A stretch of DNA of 64,000 bases, taken from assembly GCF_009727055.1 (NCBI RefSeq), contig NC_052350.1, positions 34,906,023 to 34,970,022 on the forward strand, written 5' to 3'. The stretch comes from Benincasa hispida. Taxonomy: Eukaryota > Streptophyta > Magnoliopsida > Cucurbitales > Cucurbitaceae. The translations under genes and the position numbers were made by a program. Below, piece by piece: positions 34,735 to 46,663 of the stretch; position 1 is the first letter of the stretch, and each line of letters opens with the position of its first letter. A model generated the notes under the pieces. That model was given only the letters and a program-made list of their open reading frames with translations. It did not search any database and was not told where the DNA came from.

Positions 34735-35531
34735 GACGCTAGCAGTTATAAGAGGAATCAGCCCAACATACTGCATGCACAGGATATGTCTCGAAGAAAA
34801 CCAAAAAGGGTCTATCGATCCTCAACGCGGACTAAACCCTGCAATGAAGGAGGTTGTGAAAAAGAAGATAATGAAATTGTTGGACACAGGCATCATATAC
34901 CCAATCTTCGATAGAACGTGGGTCAACCCCGTGAAATGTGTGCCCAAGAAGAGAGGAATGACGGTAGTCCCAAATGAAAATAATCAATTAATACCAATGA
35001 GGATCGTCACTGGCTGGCGAATCTGCATGGACTACTGCAAACTCAATGCGGTGACGAAGAAGGATCGTTTCCCTTTGCCTTTTATTAACCAGATGCTAGA
35101 CCGCCCCGCAAGAAATGATTACTTCTATTTTCTTGTCGGGTATACGGGCTACAACCGAATAATGATCGCTTCTGAAGACCAAGAGAAAACCACATTCACC
35201 TGCCCATACGAAACATTTGCTTTTCGCCACATGCCATTCGGATTATGCAATACGGCAAGCACGTTCTAGAGGTGCACGATGGCCATCTTCTCTGAGTATC
35301 TTGAGAATTCAGTGGAAACTTTTATGGACGACTTCTCGATTTACGGGCAAACGTATGAAGTATGTCTGAACAATTTGGAGAAGATACTAAGGAGATGTGA
35401 AGAGACAAATCTTATGCTGAATTGGGAGAAGTGCCACTTCATTATGAATGAAGGTATTATGCTCGGGCACAAAGTTTCCATGGAAGGGCTGGAGGTGGAA
35501 AAGGCAAAGATTGAGGCCATTGAAAAGTTTC
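34735..35531 (+). pseudogene. Reverse transcriptase of A1, inactive
   Basis: RT copies the element RNA into DNA. The frame resumes with RGISPTYCMHRI, then RGLNPAMKEVVKKKI, VNPVKCVPKKRG, the fingers/palm motif RICMDYCKLNAV, the motif-A region FYFLVGYTGYN, the HMPFGLCN motif, FMDDFSIYG (motif C, both Asp kept), and LGHKVS...KIEAIEKF. Motif A normally reads FLDGYSGY, so the first catalytic Asp is Val here (codon 35135-35137). A TAG at 35267-35269 interrupts the frame where a Gln is expected. The gene is cut by A2 at 35531 and continues at 53610. Confidence 0.9.
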
Positions 35532-37200
35532 TGATAACAGCCAGAAATGCACGTTATTACAGTGCTAAGCTATTAAACAATGCAGATTTGCGTTGATAAA
35601 ATATATAAGATTGCGTCCAAAAAGCATTAAGTTTGTAACATTGCGGTCGCATGCGTCCATCGCATAAAAATAGTTAATTTGTGTATTTTTGTGTAGAATA
35701 TGCGTTGATGCAAGGCGGAAAATACGATCACAAGAAATCAAAGGTCGAACGCAGCGTCACCGTAAGGCTTTGCGGTGATTTACGCTTGGAAGCATCTGCT
35801 CAAGAAGGATTGCCGCATAGAGCCGGCGCAACTTGGTGGGCGCATCTGGGTGAAAAGCATAATTAATCACGATGGGATAGAAAGCTGATGACGGTCGAGT
35901 TTGAATTAAGTTGACAAACCACTAACGATCTACTGTAGAAAGTACACTCATCTTTTCGGTGACAAATATTCAGTGCATCAGACAGAGAATTAAAGCCATC
36001 CCATTGGTGCAATCATAAGAGAGAAGACGCTTTTCACCCCAAAGCTCTATAAATACTGAAGGCAACCTTCAAAAAAGGAGTTCAAACACTTAGATAATTT
36101 TCTCGATCGTTGGAATAGCCTTGTTCTTAGATTTTCTTTTATTTTAAGGCGAAAGCGAGAGAAGCAAGATTGTGTCGAGAGATCATTCCGGTGAACTTGG
36201 AAGAGTGTTGGAAGCATCAAGATCAGAGAGAGGGCCAGCTCCTACACAAGGAGGAATATCTTTTGAACATAATAGAGTTGACAGTGTAAAAGCCTTGGGA
36301 AGCAAAGGCTTACACCAGGCTCTCTATCCTTATCTTCCATTGTCATTTTGTACTTAAACTCATCTATAGAAATGGAATTTACTTATTTATATCTATTCAC
36401 TCTCTGTTTATTATGCATGAGTAGCTAAATCTGTCAAATGATTTTAGAAGTACTTAGCTAGCATAATTGGGGATCCTCTCTCAATGCGATTATCTTGTAT
36501 TATGTATGCATCATTCGTACAATAGAGATACTCGGGAGGGTAGTCTAAGGACAGAATCTAGGTTTGGAAAAGTCAGGTTAGAATCTAGGCTCGGGAGAGT
36601 CAGATTAGAACGCATAATCAAGAGATAGGAGCTTAGGAATAAGCACTGTTTGCTATTAACGCATCGCATGCATCCTACAGATAAGATATGATTGTGTGCG
36701 GTCACCTTGTCTTTGTGTTCATCTTGCATCATCGCATAGGAAAAGAGTAGAGACTTAGAAATAAGCTGTATGGACATTATTGCATTCAACACATGCGTCC
36801 TAGAACTAGGAGCACCGCATTTGCAATGGAAAAGGACCTACTGTCGCATGAATGTAGCATGATCGCATAGTTTGACGTATTCCTGGGAAACGCTAGCAAA
36901 AGACCTTCCCAACCCATTCCTCTGCATACTCAGTGCATCTACCGCATAATCGATCTTTTCTCAAATCCATCGCATACATTTATTTTATACCGCAAACAAC
37001 AACCCAAACAACTATTTGATTATTTGGTTACCGCAAAGTCTTCTTAGAAATTATCACCGCATACTGTCTTGCCTAGTCCCTAAGTTCAACCTTAGACTTA
37101 CCAGGAAACTCAATGGGGTTTCGCTTAGAAAACTTGTTGCTCAACGAATTTCCACCACCGCATTCCCTTCCATAATTTCATCACATAAAATAACGCATCA
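35532..37200 (+). mobile_element. 5' LTR of Athila-like element A2
   Basis: It starts TGATAACAGCC and ends AACGCATCA, 1,669 bp. TATAAATA is at 36049-36056. It is very similar to the A2 3' LTR (43834-45026 plus 53131-53609, 1,672 bp in total). The flanks gtttc (35527-35531) and g-ctttc (53610-53615) are an imperfect target duplication within the RT/RNase H coding sequence of A1. Confidence 0.9.
36049..36056 (+). promoter_or_regulatory. LTR promoter TATA box, A2 5' LTR
   Basis: GCTC-TATAAATACTG, in the same position as in the other family-A LTRs (for example 44349-44356 in the A2 3' LTR). Confidence 0.6.
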
Positions 37201-37206
37201 ATTTTT

Positions 37207-37224
37207 TGGCGTCGTTGCTAGAGA
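37207..37224 (+). other. Primer binding site of A2
   Basis: TGGCGTCGTTGCTAGAGA lies 6 bp after the LTR end. Its opening TGGCG and central GTTGC match the tRNA-Asp-type site; several bases are mutated. Confidence 0.7.
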
Positions 37225-37364
37225 CTTCGGAAATTCTGTGCTAATGGTAATTTTTCTAATTTCTTTACAGCTTTCAATCTCTGGCGAATTACGACCCGGA
37301 GATTGAGAAGACGTTCTGACAACGATTAAAAGAAAACCGCCAACAACAAGATAGAACCCTAAGA

Positions 37365-37789
37365 ATGGCGGGCCAATCGAAAGAAAGAGCCGCAAACGCA
37401 AACAATATAATGGCCAACCCCATCCTTCTGGCGAATGACTGCAATAGACCCATTCAAGACTATGCGTCGCCCAATCTCTACGATTTCGCTCCAAGAATCA
37501 TGAGGCCAGTGTTAGATGGATCTAGGTTTGAAATGAAATCAGTAATGTTGCAAATGATCCAGACTGCTGGGCAATTTGGAGGGAGACATGGCGAAGACTT
37601 GTACGCCCACCTCCGGAGCTTCATAGAAATCTGTAACACTTTTGTGTTCCCGAATATCTCCACCGAGGAAGTTCGACTCACTTTGTTTACACTTTCCTTA
37701 TGCGATCAAGCAAGAAAATGGGCGTATTCTCTCGAACCGGGGAGATATCTTCGTGGGAACAAGTGGTGGAAAAGTTCATGAAGAAATAC
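37365..37789 (+). pseudogene. gag of A2, N-terminal part
   Basis: The frame opens at MAGQSKERAANANNIM and carries the gag core (LYDFAPRIM, LQMIQTAGQFGGRHGEDLYA, EEVRLTLFTLSLCDQARKWAYSLEP). It is cleaner than A1 in this part and supplies the unmutated codons for two A1 stops. One base is lost near 37739 (SLEPG...), and the gene is cut at 37789 by a reverse-strand LTR. Coding resumes at 40849. Confidence 0.85.
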
Positions 37790-40700
37790 TGTAGGGTGAT
37801 GAATGATGATTCGTTGATCGTGTTTTGCCAAACAACTTCTGAGGTTGCTGATGTTTGCGCTTTGCAATAATGATAATATGCGATACTACGTTCTAAAATG
37901 ATATATGCGGTGACGCTTAGATGCTTCGTAGTATGCAGTCGTGTAATATGCACATGTCACAAGTTTTCTTACGCTAGAATCAAGTATAATTCCAATGCAA
38001 GTTTCTCAGAGTGATCTTAGGTCGAACACGGGGATTGCGGTGATTAATGCGACACTGATGTGATATATGCGACCGAGAAACAAAATAATAATGAATTGGT
38101 TTGGAAAGATAAAATGCGATGAAAAGTATAAGGATAAGCGTTTGTTACAGATAATGAATGAAAGATTAGAGATGAACACAGCTGATGAATAGAAAGTTAG
38201 AACAAAATACGAAAAGCGTGTCAATGTCTTGACACGAATCGCGATCGGAGACGATGTGCTTGCCGGCTTATGGGAGGAATGGATGTTGAAAGACATAAAG
38301 ATATATCTACTATTGCCATAAACTTGACAACATAAAATGTATTCTATTCTTATGATTTTATGTCATACAACGTATGGATGAATGATGACTTTGTTTTCTT
38401 TATGCGATACTACTTCTGGATATGCGTTATTAATGAATGTTCTTGTAGTATGTTGTGCGTTGTCACAAGTTTCCTTGCATTGGAACCAAGTATAATTCCT
38501 CCGCAAGTTTCTCGGTGATCCGAGGTCGAACATAGGGACTGTTTTAGGTTATTGCATTATATTCGTGAAATATGCAACCAGGGGTTTTTCAATTAATAAA
38601 ATTGTGTGGTTTGTACATGCGATAAAGTAAATTGTGCAGTAAAGTAAATATGCGTTAAAATAAAAGTGCGATAAAAGTAAAGTGCAAATAAAAGTAAACC
38701 TAAGCTATGATGATACAAGATACAGTTTACATGATACATGATATCGAGATTGAGACTGACTGTGAAGAATATACAAAGAATCGTGTTATGCGGTGGCAAG
38801 GCTTATGTGCAAAGCAGAAATAGAAAAGATAACTGATATAAACATCGCAAGTCCCTTAATTATGTTAAAGATATAAGTATGGTTTCGCTTTCCCTTGGCG
38901 TACACCTCTTGGTGATCAGCTACGTTTCCCACATCTCTGTGGTGAAACAAGGACGAACGTAGTGAACGCAAGGTTGCTTCCATCTCTAGAAGTACTTCTC
39001 GCTTTAGTTAACGCATTCTTCTAACCTTCCCTCGACAGATCATAATGGCATCTTTACTTCTACTCTCATAGGTGAAGATGTCGTCTAGCATACGTTAGCT
39101 AAACATCTTTATTTCTCTAGCACAGATTAATGAACTCGTTTAATTCATATTAATTACCAAGGGATTAAGAAAACATCACGGAGAAAGCGATTAATGGAAG
39201 AATGGAAATAGACAGAGAAGTGGAAATGAAGTAGACAGAGAAGTGTGAATGATTTAGACTAAGAAGGTGAAATACAATTGATGAAAGAGATAGAAACAAA
39301 TATAGAAAAGTGCCAATGTCTTAACATAGATCTAGATGGAGAAATCGCTTATCGGCGTATGGGGTGTGTGGAAGGATGAGCTTCCCTCTCAGGCTTGCTT
39401 AACCGGTGAAGGGATCTAGGTACAGAGCTTCATGATGGGGATTTGGCAAAATTGCGCTGAGAATCACCTCTCGGCCTTGTCTCTTTTCTTCCCGAATCTT
39501 CTCCGATCAGCACTTAGATCAGCCTCTCTCTCAATAGCCTCGTATCAATTATCCCTCGTATCAAGTATATCTTTTCAATGAATTCTTTGAGGGTATTTAT
39601 AGACTGAAGGCTTTGACTCTCTAACTTGTGGCCCCCACTTTATGGTTATGGCATCTTCGAAAATGGTGGAATAAATATTCCTTCTGTTATGCAATCAGTT
39701 CGTCAATAATGCACAACGATTAGTTGTACATGTCAAAATCCTCCGCGATTGCGTTGCTCATTTGCATCTTTCGATCATGTGCGCACATGCAGTGTTGTTT
39801 TTATTACCGCATGCGATTGAAGTTCAGCTTTGGATCGACTGTCGCATACGCCGTCATTGCATTGATCGTCTCTTCATTGTTGGTGGACGGGCGCAATGCG
39901 ATGGAGATGCATTATTCAGTTTCGTTCTTGAGCCTTGATCACAAGCAGTGACTTGGTTTCCTACAAAACAGACTAGAAATATCCTTTTCTACAATCTTGA
40001 TGGTGTCAGTGGGTGTATTGGCGATAATTTATAATTATTGTATTTCTTAGCAAATTTCCATACAATTAATGCGTATTTTCTCTCTTTTAACCGCAATATC
40101 TAAGTAAGGCAGCATAAATAACTTCTATTTCTACAAGTTATCAATGGAGTGGAGAACTTCCCTTTCAGGCTTGTTTTCCAGGTAGAAGTGATCTTTGCAC
40201 AGAGCTTCTTCTTCGGGAATTGGAATGAATTGCTTGCTCTAGAGACTTACCTTTCGATCCTGTCTCGTCTTTCTCCCCAGATTTTCTTTAAGTTGTCTCT
40301 TCAGACCAGCCTCTTTTCTTTGAATTTGATGAAGCTATTTTGAATTTGGTGGAAACGTCCGCTCTGCTCCACATTTAATTTTTCAGAATCGTACAACAGA
40401 AAAGCTGTACAATTTCAGAAGTCCTTGCGAATGCGTCGCTCTTTTCATCTACGATCGATCGCCGCATGCGGTGTAATTTCTTTGATCGTCTTATCGATTG
40501 CTGCATGCTGTAGAAATGCATTGATCGTTTACGTCCGTGATCGATCTTCACATGCGCTGCAATTGCATTGTTCTTTTTCGTTCTTGATTACCCGCCGCAT
40601 GCAGTGTGAATGCGTTGTTCATTTTTTGTCCTCGAGCAATTGTCGCATGCAGTGTCCTGTTTCCTGCAAAACAAAGACTTGGATATTCCATTTTCCCATT

Positions 40701-40848
40701 GCAATGGGGTTAGTGGGTGTGCTTACGACACTTTACAATTTTCGCGTTTTTAAGCCAATTTCTATATGGTCGACACAACTTTTTCCTTCTTTTTGCCGCA
40801 CAAACTAAATAAAACGGTATAAATAACTTGTATTTCTACAAGTTATCA
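37790..40848 (-). mobile_element. Family-B solo LTR in A2 gag, TSD aatac (split by a second one)
   Basis: The plus strand reads TGTAGGGTG...AAGTTATCA; on its own strand it starts TGATAACTTGTAG. A perfect aatac duplication flanks it (37785-37789 and 40849-40853). The outer LTR is represented by 40144-40848 (first ~705 bp) and 37790-38283 (last part). About 0.5 kb of its middle is missing even after removing the inner LTR. Its first bases form a perfect 10-bp stem with loop GAAA. Confidence 0.9.
38284..40143 (-). mobile_element. Family-B solo LTR nested in the previous one, TSD atgga
   Basis: 1,860 bp; the plus strand reads TGTTGAAAG...AAGTTATCA. The perfect duplication atgga lies at 38279-38283 and 40144-40148. 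On the minus strand it opens TGATAACTTGTAG, with one mismatch in the terminal hairpin. No internal region is present, so this is a solo LTR formed by LTR-LTR recombination. Small frames inside (for example 39724-39951) are not genes. Confidence 0.9.
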
Positions 40849-41935
40849 AATACTTCCCACCGACTGAAAATGCCAGGAGAAAGAAAATAATAACAAATTT
40901 TGAACAAGAAACTGACGAATCGCTCAGCGATGCTTGGGCGAGGTTTAAGGGGCTGGTAAGAGACTGTCCACATAACAGCTTGCCAGATTGCTTGCAGATG
41001 GAGATTTTTTACCAAGGACTGAACCTTGCTTCATAGACAGCTGCCAATGCGGCAGCAACTGGTGGTCTGCTTGACAAAACATATGAGAAGGCCAAAAATA
41101 TACTTGATCGCATTTCCAAAAATCATGAGGACTGGCGGGAAGCGATCAAAGATTAAGAATTAAAGATAGTGACGTGAACAACGAGGCGATGATGAGTTTG
41201 ATACAAGGCATCACAATTAATAGCACGGGAGCGAAGAAAGGGCAGGTCAACCCAATTGCTCAAACGACCGCAAGTTGTGTCATCTGTGGAGATGATCATT
41301 CGATGGAAGAATGCCCAGGAAATACATAGCCGGTATGCTTCATAAAGAATAATACCTATTCCGATACATACAACCTTGGGTGGAGAAACCACCCAAATTT
41401 CACGTGGAAAAATCAGCAACAAAGCTGTCAACTAGTGGTGCAAAAAGAAGGGCCACCCAGATTTTTCCCATAAACAAAGATCCAACGCATAACTGAGCTA
41501 GCAGCTCACAAACACCGCAATCGTCATCCTTAGAGAGCTTGTTGAAGCAGTACATTGAGAAGAATGAACTAGTGCCTCAAAATTAAGCAATGTTCATCCA
41601 AAATCTCGAAATTCAACTGGGACAAATTGCAGGCGAGCTCAAAAATATACCACAAGGAGATTTGCCGAGCTCAACTAAGCTTCCTCGCAATGCTGGGGTA
41701 CAGGGAAGGAACAATGCTTAGCAGTCTCCTTGCTAAGCGAAAAAATGACTGCGGAAGTAGGGGAGGAACCCATCGTGACCAACTTGAATGTGGTGACAAT
41801 AGAAAACCCATTGACTTATAATTCAGAAGAGCCCGAGAAGATGAACCCCAAAGTTGCGTCCATCCTCAAGCCTTCAGAACATAAGACAGAAGAAGTCTAG
41901 TTACCACCAATCCCGCAAAGAGTGAAAGAAAAACA
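40849..41935 (+). pseudogene. gag of A2, C-terminal part
   Basis: It resumes after the LTR with TNFEQETDESLSDAWARFKGLVRDCPH, GGLLDKTY, a frameshifted zinc knuckle (CVICGDDHSMEEC-type, about 41275-41315) and the NPWWRNHPNF-like signature. A TAG at about 41034 stands where A1-type gag has a Gln. Multiple frameshifts follow. A LKQYIEKNE segment near 41540 matches A1. Confidence 0.8.
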
Positions 41936-42315
41936 AAATGATGAAGAAAAGATTGCGACAGTCGCAAAATGCTATGATCCCACCAAAAATGTGCGACCCA
42001 GGAATCTTCACGATGCCATGCTCCATTGGAGGGGTCTACAATGGCCAAGCACTATGCGATCTTGGGGCGAGTATAAACATAATGCCGCTATCAATCTTCA
42101 AACGATTGAATATGGGAAAACTCACACCCACAACGGAGACTCTTCTGCTTGCGGACAGAACCCGAATACATCCTGAAGGAGAGTTGAAAGATGCTGTAAT
42201 CTCAATTGACAAATTCTTCTTACTAGCAGACTTCATCATTTTGGATTGTAAAGCGGACGAAGATGCGCCCATCATATTGGGACGACTATTCCTCTCAACT
42301 GTCATGCTCAATTGA
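41936..42315 (+). pseudogene. Aspartic protease of A2
   Basis: The best preserved protease in the window, an uninterrupted frame of 125 codons: FTMPCSIGG, then the catalytic loop ALCDLGASINIMPLSIF (catalytic Asp in DLGAS), SIDKFFLLADFIILD, and the flap/C-terminal motif APIILGRLFL. Athila-type proteases use D-L-G-A-S at this place. It processes the polyprotein in an active element. After 42315 the frame ends, and RT, RNase H and integrase are missing from A2. Confidence 0.85.
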
Positions 42316-43833
42316 TGTGCAAAGGGGGAGATTGTGATGAACATTAATGGGGAAAAGCTCCAGATTAAGGCAGTCAAGATTCCAGAGGACAAAGAAAAGA
42401 AGAAAAAGCCGACGTGGACGTGAAAAGTCCAGCTTGCACTGCAAAACAAGCAGTCCCTGAGTACCTCATCAAGGATGCAATCCTTTTGAATATCCTTTCT
42501 CAACATCAATACTTCATGAACTTTCATCACAATGTTGTTATCTGTTATTGCATATTTATTTCTTTATCTAAAAAAAAAAAGCGATCATGTTGAACGATTG
42601 CGGTAAGCGATTTTGTTAATTCTATTTTTTTAATATTATTTGACCCTCTCAATGTTTTCTTTGCAAACGATCAAGGTACACGATTGCGGAGGCACTACAC
42701 AAAGACGCAACTACTTTATTCCATTACCAATTTCTAAAGAAAGAAGATCGCTGCAAAGCAAGATGCGTCAACAAACGATGCGAGCGACAGCACAAATTTG
42801 GGGGTTGTATTCTTCCTTAACTTTATTCCAAATTTTGCACTATCGCATCGCATTTTAATTTTGAAAATTTTATTACCGCATCCGCTTTGATTACCGCAAT
42901 CATTTAACATTGATAAATTTAGTAAGTCACCGCATGCTTTTTCTTTGCCAATTATGATTTCAATGATGAAACACATGCTTCTATTTTTTTCATATATATT
43001 AGAGTCAACTTAATTTTAGGATAGTCACCTCATGAAATATTTCTAGAAGTTAGTGGTCTGCTAGCTTTCTTTCAAACTGACTCTTTACGTAGCTTCCTAA
43101 GAACATCGCATGACTTCTTTCATTCTATTGGCAATGAGGACATTGCCACATTTTAAATTTGGGGGGTGAGGTATTTATTTTCAACCATGCTATTTTTCTT
43201 CTTAAAAAAGGGGAGGGGGGGAGAGGGGGGGAATTTTGATAATAACCATTCCACTGTCAATGCAATGGAGAAACCCATGTTGATAAGTGTTAAGTTGTGA
43301 AGGGCACTTACCCATAGTTGGATGTCCGCATGACACACGTGAGGGATAGCCAAGACAAAAGTCGCCAGGATCAACGCACAAATAAATGATCGCAACTCCC
43401 CTGCCAAAAAGGTATGAGTTTAGTCTGGGAAAGAACGCCTTGCTCGTAGTTGGATGTCTGCATGACACACATGGGGGCAAGCCAAAACGAAGGCGATGCA
43501 CTTAGATCAGCGCAAGGTCAGAAAAAAATAATAATAATAATGTCAAAAATATGCAAGGATAAAAATCAGTTAACACCCTAGTGAAAAAAGTTTTTTTGAA
43601 ATAAATCATGCGATGTCCTGGAATCTAGTAAAGTTCTTTTGAAGGTTAAACTTCTGGTCCCTAGATTTTAGAAATATTTTAAGAAGAGATATGAATAAGA
43701 ATTAAGGAAATTTTGGTGTATAGGATTTGAATGAAGTATCCTTGAGAAATCTAGGAAAAGAGATTGCGGACGAATTTCTAAAGGAAATCTTTAGCTTATG
43801 CTTGAGGACAAGCTTTGTTTAAATTTGGGGGTG
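42316..43833 (+). other. 3' noncoding region of A2 after a pol deletion, PPT at 43821-43833
   Basis: Near 42475 (aaggatgcaat) the sequence jumps to the 3' noncoding region that in A1 follows integrase (gggatgcaat, about 55566). The pol deletion therefore lies at a shared gatgcaat. It contains purine tracts AAATTTGGGGGTT (about 42796) and AAATTTGGGGGG (about 43156), two stem-loop motifs (43313-43360 and 43445-43493), a GCTT/AAGC hairpin (43800-43813) and the polypurine tract. A G-rich run lies at 43210-43230. Confidence 0.7.
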
Positions 43834-45026
43834 CGATAAAGGGCAGAAATGCACGTTATTACAGTGCTAAGTTATTAAATCATGCAGGTTTGCGTTGATA
43901 AAATATATAAGATTGCGTCCAAAAAGCATTAAGTTTGTAACATTGCGGTCGCATGCGTCCATCGCATAAAAACTGTTAACTTGTGTATTTTTGTGCAGAA
44001 TATGCGTTGATGCAAGGCGAAAAATGCGATCACAAGAAATCAAAGGTCGAACGCAGCGTCACCGCAAGGCTTTGCGGTGATTTTCCCTCACAAGCATCTA
44101 CTCAAGAAGGATTGCCTCATAGAGCCCGCGCAACTTGGTGGGCGCATGTGGGTGAAAAGCATAATTAATCACGATGGGACAGAAAACTAATGACGATCGA
44201 TTCCGAATTAAGTTGACAAGCCGCTAACGATCTACTGTAGAAAGTACACTCTGCTTTTCGGTGACAAATATTTGGCGCATAAGACAAAAAATTAAAGCCA
44301 TCCCATCAGTTCAATCATAAGAGAGATGACGTTTTTCACACAAAGCTCTATAAATACCAAAGGCAACCTTCAGAAAAGGAGTTCGAACACTTAGATAATT
44401 TTTTTTATAGTTAGAATAGCCTTGTTCTTAGATTTTCTTTTATTTTAAGGCAGCAGCGAGAGAAGCGAGATTGTGCCGAGAGACCATTCCAGTGAACTTG
44501 GAAGAGTGTCGGAAGCATCGAGATCAGAGAGAGGGCCAGCTCCTGCGCAAGCAGGAATATCTTTTGAACAGAATATAGTTGACAGTGTAAAGGAAGCAAG
44601 GGATTGCTACCAGGCTCTCTATCCTTATCTTCCATTATCATTTTGTACTTAAACTCATCTATAGAAATGGAATTTACTTCTTTATATCTATTTACTCTCT
44701 GTTTATTACACATGAGCAGCTAAATATGTCGAATGGGTTGAGAAGTACTTAGCTAGCATAACTGGGGATTTTCACTCATGCGATTATCTTGTATTATGTA
44801 TGCATCATTCGTCCATTAGAGATACTCGGGAGGGTAGTCTAAGGACAGGATCAAGGCTTGAAAAAGTCAGGTCAGAATCTAGGCTCGGGAGAGTCAGATT
44901 AGAATGCATAATCAAGAGATAGAAGCTTACAAATAAGCACTGTTTGCTATTAATGCATCGCATGGATCCTAGAGATAGGATAAGATTGTGTGCGGTCACC
45001 TTGCCTTTATGTGCATCTTGCATCAT
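43834..45026 (+). mobile_element. 3' LTR of A2, first part
   Basis: It starts right after the polypurine tract; the T of the usual TGATAAC is C here. It runs to 45026, where the A3 solo LTR is inserted, and resumes at 53131-53609. TATAAATA is at 44349-44356. Confidence 0.85.
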
Positions 45027-46291
45027 TGATAACGGGCAGAAATGCACGTTATCATAGCGCTAAGTTCTTAAACAATGTTGGATTGCGTTGATAAAATATG
45101 TTAATTTGCATCCATTAAGCATCAGTTTCTTAATATTGTGGTCGCATTCATTCAGCGCATTAGAACTGTTGATTTTTATATTTTTGTGCAGAATATGCGT
45201 TAACGCAATACAAGAATTGTGATCATAAAAATCAGTGGTCGACCGCAACTTCACCGCAAGGCTTTGCGTTAATCGTGCTCGCAAACATTTGCCAGAGAAG
45301 GATCGCCACAACTTGGTCAACGCAACATGGTGGGCGCATCCGGATGAAAGATAATTAAGAGCGATGGGACAGAAAGCTGATGACAGTCGAATCCAAATTA
45401 AGTAGACAGCCGATAATAGTCACAAAGTACATTCAGCTTTATCGGTGACAATTATTCGGCGCATCAGTCAGGAATTAAAGTTGTCTCATCTGTACAACTA
45501 GGAGAGAGAAGCCGCCTTTCACCATGGATGCTCTATAAATACCAAGGGCATTCTTCAGTGAAGGGGTTAACCAGTTGATCAGCTCACCGTTTAGTTCACG
45601 CTTCTGTCCATAGTTTTCCTTTCTATTTTAAGGCGGGGCAAAAGAAGAGTGGTGGCGCCAGAGATCGCTCAGGGCAACTCGAGAGAGAACCTTGGGGCGT
45701 AAGAGCAGAGAGCGGGCCGACTCTCGAGAGAGCGAGATTATATTTTGAGCACGAGTAGAAACAGTGTAAACGCTTGGCAGCAAGAGATTGCTACTGACAA
45801 CTTGTAGAAATTAAAGTTATTTATGCCACCTTATCTAGATATTGCGGCCAAAAGTTAGTGAATATGCACAGACTGTATGAAAATTAGCCTAGTGTTACAA
45901 TAATTATAAATGTTTGCAATTACACCCACTAACACCATAAGGATGGAAGATAAACCAAATTTTACTCGTTTTGCAGGAAACCAAGTCACCGCTTGCGCTC
46001 AAGGCTCACGAGAAACTGATCAACGCATCTCTGTCACATTGCGCCCGTCAATCAACAATGAAGAGATGATTACCGCAATGACAGCGCAATGCGACAGTCG
46101 ATCAAGAGCTGTATGCAACCGCATGCGGTAATAAAAATAACACCGCATGCGAACCCATGATCGAAAGATGCAACTGAGCAACGCAAAAGTGGAGGATTGA
46201 GACACGTGTACAACTAATGGTTGTGCAGAATTGACGGTCTGATTGCATAACAGAAGGAATAATATCCTTCCATCTACGGAATTGCCATAAC

Positions 46292-46329
46292 CTGTCTCTT
46301 ATACACATCTAGATGTGTATAAGAGACAG
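46292..46329. other. Mate-pair adapter junction with false 285-bp duplication
   Basis: The same 38-bp palindrome as at 27146 (CTGTCTCTTATACACATCT plus its reverse complement). 46007-46291 is repeated exactly as 46330-46614, while the sister LTR at 50266 has this segment once. The extra 323 bp is therefore an assembly artefact and should be masked. Confidence 0.97.
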
Positions 46330-46655
46330 CACGAGAAACTGATCAACGCATCTCTGTCACATTGCGCCCGTCAATCAACAATGAAGAGATGATTACCGCA
46401 ATGACAGCGCAATGCGACAGTCGATCAAGAGCTGTATGCAACCGCATGCGGTAATAAAAATAACACCGCATGCGAACCCATGATCGAAAGATGCAACTGA
46501 GCAACGCAAAAGTGGAGGATTGAGACACGTGTACAACTAATGGTTGTGCAGAATTGACGGTCTGATTGCATAACAGAAGGAATAATATCCTTCCATCTAC
46601 GGAATTGCCATAACAATCAGTGGAGACCACAAGGCTGGATTCAAAAACCTGCACC

Positions 46656-46663
46656 TATAAATA
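46656..46663 (+). promoter_or_regulatory. LTR promoter TATA box, B4 5' LTR
   Basis: CACC-TATAAATACC; the same site in the 3' LTR is 50805-50812. Confidence 0.6.

Noticed and set aside
39724..39951. Small plus-strand ORFs within the nested solo LTRs (also 40425-40808)
   Set aside because: They are antisense to family-B LTR sequence and lie inside elements defined by perfect target duplications.
46292..46329. Perfect 38-bp palindrome as a possible transposon end or cruciform
   Set aside because: It is the mosaic-end junction of a mate-pair library, occurs identically at 27146, and flanks a false duplication.
46343..46654. Minus-strand 103-codon frame repeated at 50492-50803 and 46020-46205
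   Set aside because: It is antisense to U3 of the B4 LTRs. Its repetition comes from the LTR pair and the adapter duplication.
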